A stretch of 24,476 bases of DNA, taken from positions 1-24,476 of the IMG/VR virus record IMGVR_UViG_3300036985_000573; one strand, 5' to 3'. Made by a program: the position numbers and the translations under genes. This document shows, one piece after another, positions 23,082 through 24,476 of this stretch (the first letter of the stretch is position 1; each line of letters opens with the position of its first letter). The notes beneath the pieces are model-generated. The model made no database searches. It saw only the letters and a list, made by a program, of their open reading frames with translations, and was not told where the DNA came from. The DNA comes from a virus.

Positions 23082-23176
23082 ACCAAAATTGAATTCTCGG
23101 TGACGCGGGCCGAGTCACCGACCCCGCGTCACCGAGGTTTTTGTTGTCACCGAGCCATTTTGTCATCGACTCGTTT

Positions 23177-23192
23177 CCCGACATAGGTCGGG
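23177..23192. repeat. Short perfect hairpin CCCGAC-4-GTCGGG
   Basis: Arms CCCGAC and GTCGGG enclose ATAG. It lies just beyond the last iteron-like copy and upstream of the transposase remnant. It might mark the left part of the insertion element, but the terminal inverted repeat cannot be confirmed because the other end is missing or scrambled. Confidence 0.45.
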
Positions 23193-23340
23193 CCTGTGAG
23201 ACTCAGATTGACCGGCAATTGTCTCGTCGGAGTCCATTTCCCTCCGATCAAGGACTATCCGGCTATTAGGTATCCAGTGCCAACCTCGTAGCCATTGAGC
23301 CTTTTGAGCCCCTAACCCGAATATTTCACACAAATGAGTC

Positions 23341-23393
23341 GGCAGTCCTTGGTTGTCATTGGTATCTGACGCCAAGTACAACCAAGGACTGCC
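23341..23393. repeat. Long inverted repeat just before the transposase start
   Basis: GGCAGTCCTTGGTTGT (23341-23356) pairs perfectly with ACAACCAAGGACTGCC (23378-23393). The stem extends inward to 22 bases per arm with two mismatches and a 9-base loop. It ends two bases before the transposase ATG. Hairpins over the translation start of insertion-sequence genes commonly suppress expression driven by transcription from outside; that role is inferred here. Confidence 0.8.
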
Positions 23394-23394
23394 A

Positions 23395-24159
23395 ATGCCA
23401 AACTGTACCGAAGAATCTGGAACAAGCAAGATTAAATTTGGACAGCTTGGCCGACGCGTCGTGGAAGGTTGTTTTGATGGCGGCAGCATGACCAGTGATG
23501 CAGGGGTCATGCTACTGGGGGCGACCGATCGCAAACTCGGTCTGATACAGGCAGCAGCACGTTGCATCACTGATCCGCGCAGCCCACTGCTCATCAAGCA
23601 CGGCGTTGTCGATATGCTACGCCAGCGCGTCTATGGACTGGCTCTTAGCTGGGAAGACCTCAACGACCACAGCACTCTGCGCCAGGACGTGGCCATGCAA
23701 ACGGCTGTCGGTGTTGATCGCGAGGTGGCAAGCGCCCCCACGCTGTGCCGTCTGGAGAAATGGGCAGATCGCTCAAGCGCGCTACGGCTGCACCAGGTGT
23801 TGATCGAACAATTCATCGCCAGCTTCAAAGACGCACCGCAGGAACTGGTGCTCGACTTCGATGCCACCGACAACCCGCTGTACGGTCAGCAAGAGGGCCG
23901 CTTCTTTCACGGCTACTACGACAGCTACTGCTATTTGCCCCTGTACGTGTTCTGCGGCCAGCAGTTGTTGTGTGCCTACCTGCGCCCCAGCCGCATCGAT
24001 GACACCAAACAGGCCCGCAACCCAAGCCGGGGTGGTGTAGTTGCGGCCCAACTGGCCCGATTGCCAGCCTCTGACAGCTCCACACCTGCAAAACGACCAG
24101 TTCAACCCCATTCAGCGCAGAAATCAGCACCAATCAGGTCATACAGTGCAGTAGCGTGA
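23395..24159 (+). pseudogene. IS1380-family transposase, truncated
   Basis: The frame encodes 254 residues. The first 206 or so match the IS1380 transposase layout: CFDGGSMTSDAGVMLLGATD (residues 26-45), QRVYGLALSWEDLNDHSTLR, LVLDFDATDNPLYGQQEGRF (151-170, with the first catalytic Asp) and FHGYYDSYCYLPLYVFCGQQ, then LRPSRIDD. After about base 24013 the sequence no longer resembles the family, and the later part with the remaining DDE acids is absent. Full-length members have more than 400 residues, so this is inactive. I choose the ATG at 23395; the frame is open to a TTG at 23353, but that lies in the hairpin. It is the only plus-strand gene and is unrelated to the phage module. Confidence 0.85.
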
Positions 24160-24476
24160 AATATGCGGGCTAAGCCGAGGGGGCAATGTTCAGCCGATGA
24201 AGTAGCAGTTGTATACCGTTAAATAAGTGAGTCTAGCTCAAATAAAACGTAACAGTTTCTATATTCCTAAAAGTCATCAAGCCGCCTATATGCCGAAATC
24301 CACATAAAAACATGACTCTTTAAACAGACCGTATCGTTTTAAACGCTCATAGCTAACTTATTTAAGTTCCTAAGGCCAATGCCTTAGGGGTCAAGGGATC
24401 GCGGCGTCTAGGGCCCATTCCGGAGGGCACTAGTTTGGTGCGGAATGTAGCAGACTGTTACATTTGTTTTCTCCTG
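24160..24476. other. Non-coding stretch at the right edge
   Basis: No gene or RNA is recognised. The first 200 bases are AT-rich compared with the phage module. Two small dyads lie in it: CCTAAGGC-4-GCCTTAGG (24369-24388, perfect) and CATTCCG with CGGAATG (24416-24422 and 24441-24447). These could be a terminator-like structure and part of a mobile-element end, but neither can be assigned. Confidence 0.6.

Larger units (their letters stand above)
22735..23153. repeat. Iteron-like array of TCGGTGACGC in both orientations
   Basis: About 13 exact or near copies of the 10-mer TCGGTGACGC occur in 420 bases. Forward copies start at 22735, 22781, 22929, 22944 (one mismatch) and 23097, with a degenerate one at 22853. 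Inverted copies (GCGTCACCGA) start at 22753, 22799, 22868, 22881, 22984, 23112 (one mismatch) and 23126, with a partial one at 23146. Copies are often paired head to head. Two palindromes of 28 bases, 22735-22762 and 22781-22808, are identical, including the 8-base spacer GGGGCAGT. The layout resembles a replication-initiator iteron set, a partition centromere or an operator array. It could also be a mobile palindromic repeat cluster. Confidence 0.85.

Noticed and set aside
22856-23092. 78-residue plus-strand open frame in the iteron region
   Set aside because: It is made of repeat sequence, has no ribosome site and gives an arginine- and proline-rich product without family features.
22735-23153. 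CRISPR array
   Set aside because: The repeated unit is only 10 bases, occurs in both orientations and has irregular spacing; no cas gene is present.
23163-23597. 144-residue minus-strand open frame over the transposase start
   Set aside because: It lies opposite the recognisable transposase and its upstream hairpin, so it is a shadow frame.
24160-24476. tRNA gene or attachment site at the right edge
   Set aside because: No cloverleaf arms, anticodon loop or CCA-adjacent acceptor pairing could be found, and no matching direct repeat was seen elsewhere in the window.

Overview
The window is dominated by the structural module of a tailed dsDNA phage or prophage. All of its genes lie on the minus strand, so they are read from right to left (about 22.25 kb down to 1). 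The set of a P22-like portal, a gp4-like head-tail adaptor and no visible tape measure or sheath suggests a podovirus-type virion; this is inference from gene families. Coding density is high, and most genes either overlap by ATGA, GTGA or TAATG junctions or carry clear Shine-Dalgarno sites. The host is probably a Gram-negative proteobacterium, judged from the moderately GC-rich sequence, the sigma70-like promoters and a proteobacterial-type IS1380 transposase remnant at the right. The exact host cannot be read from the sequence.

Layout in the direction of transcription: terminase small subunit (22253-21486), terminase large subunit (21449-19878), a 724-residue protein with a PcfJ-like motif wedged between terminase and portal (19868-17694), the portal (17701-15188), a 34-codon and a 65-codon gene, a phage GroES-like co-chaperonin (14840-14430), a scaffold-like acidic coiled-coil protein (14416-13469), a 176-residue head-region protein, a probable decoration protein (12830-12231) and the major capsid protein (12217-11303). 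Small structural proteins follow, then the adaptor (9297-8314), a zinc-ribbon protein, a 942-residue fibre, a 302-residue repeat fibre, a 127-residue protein and four paralogous polyglycine adhesin-like proteins (3879-109). A conserved 113-residue tail-associated protein sits inside the adhesin set, and a truncated gene runs off the left edge. Promoter-like sites are seen upstream of terS (two tandem copies), before the capsid block (13.42 kb) and before the adaptor-fibre block (9.35 kb).

The right-hand 2.2 kb differs in character. From 22.25 to 23.39 kb there is no convincing gene. This stretch holds a duplicated promoter-like element, GC palindromes, nested inverted repeats and about a dozen copies of the 10-mer TCGGTGACGC in both orientations, with an AT-rich stretch and an 80-nt imperfect hairpin among them. 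It resembles a replication origin, partition site or operator array. It is followed by a truncated IS1380-family transposase on the plus strand, then about 300 bases without a gene.

The least explained parts are the iteron-like palindrome array, the alternating D-C-B-A adhesin paralogs that look like a duplicated two-gene cassette, the 724-residue TerL-portal intergenic protein, and two short tandem repeat arrays that both begin at a stop codon of a packaging or portal gene.
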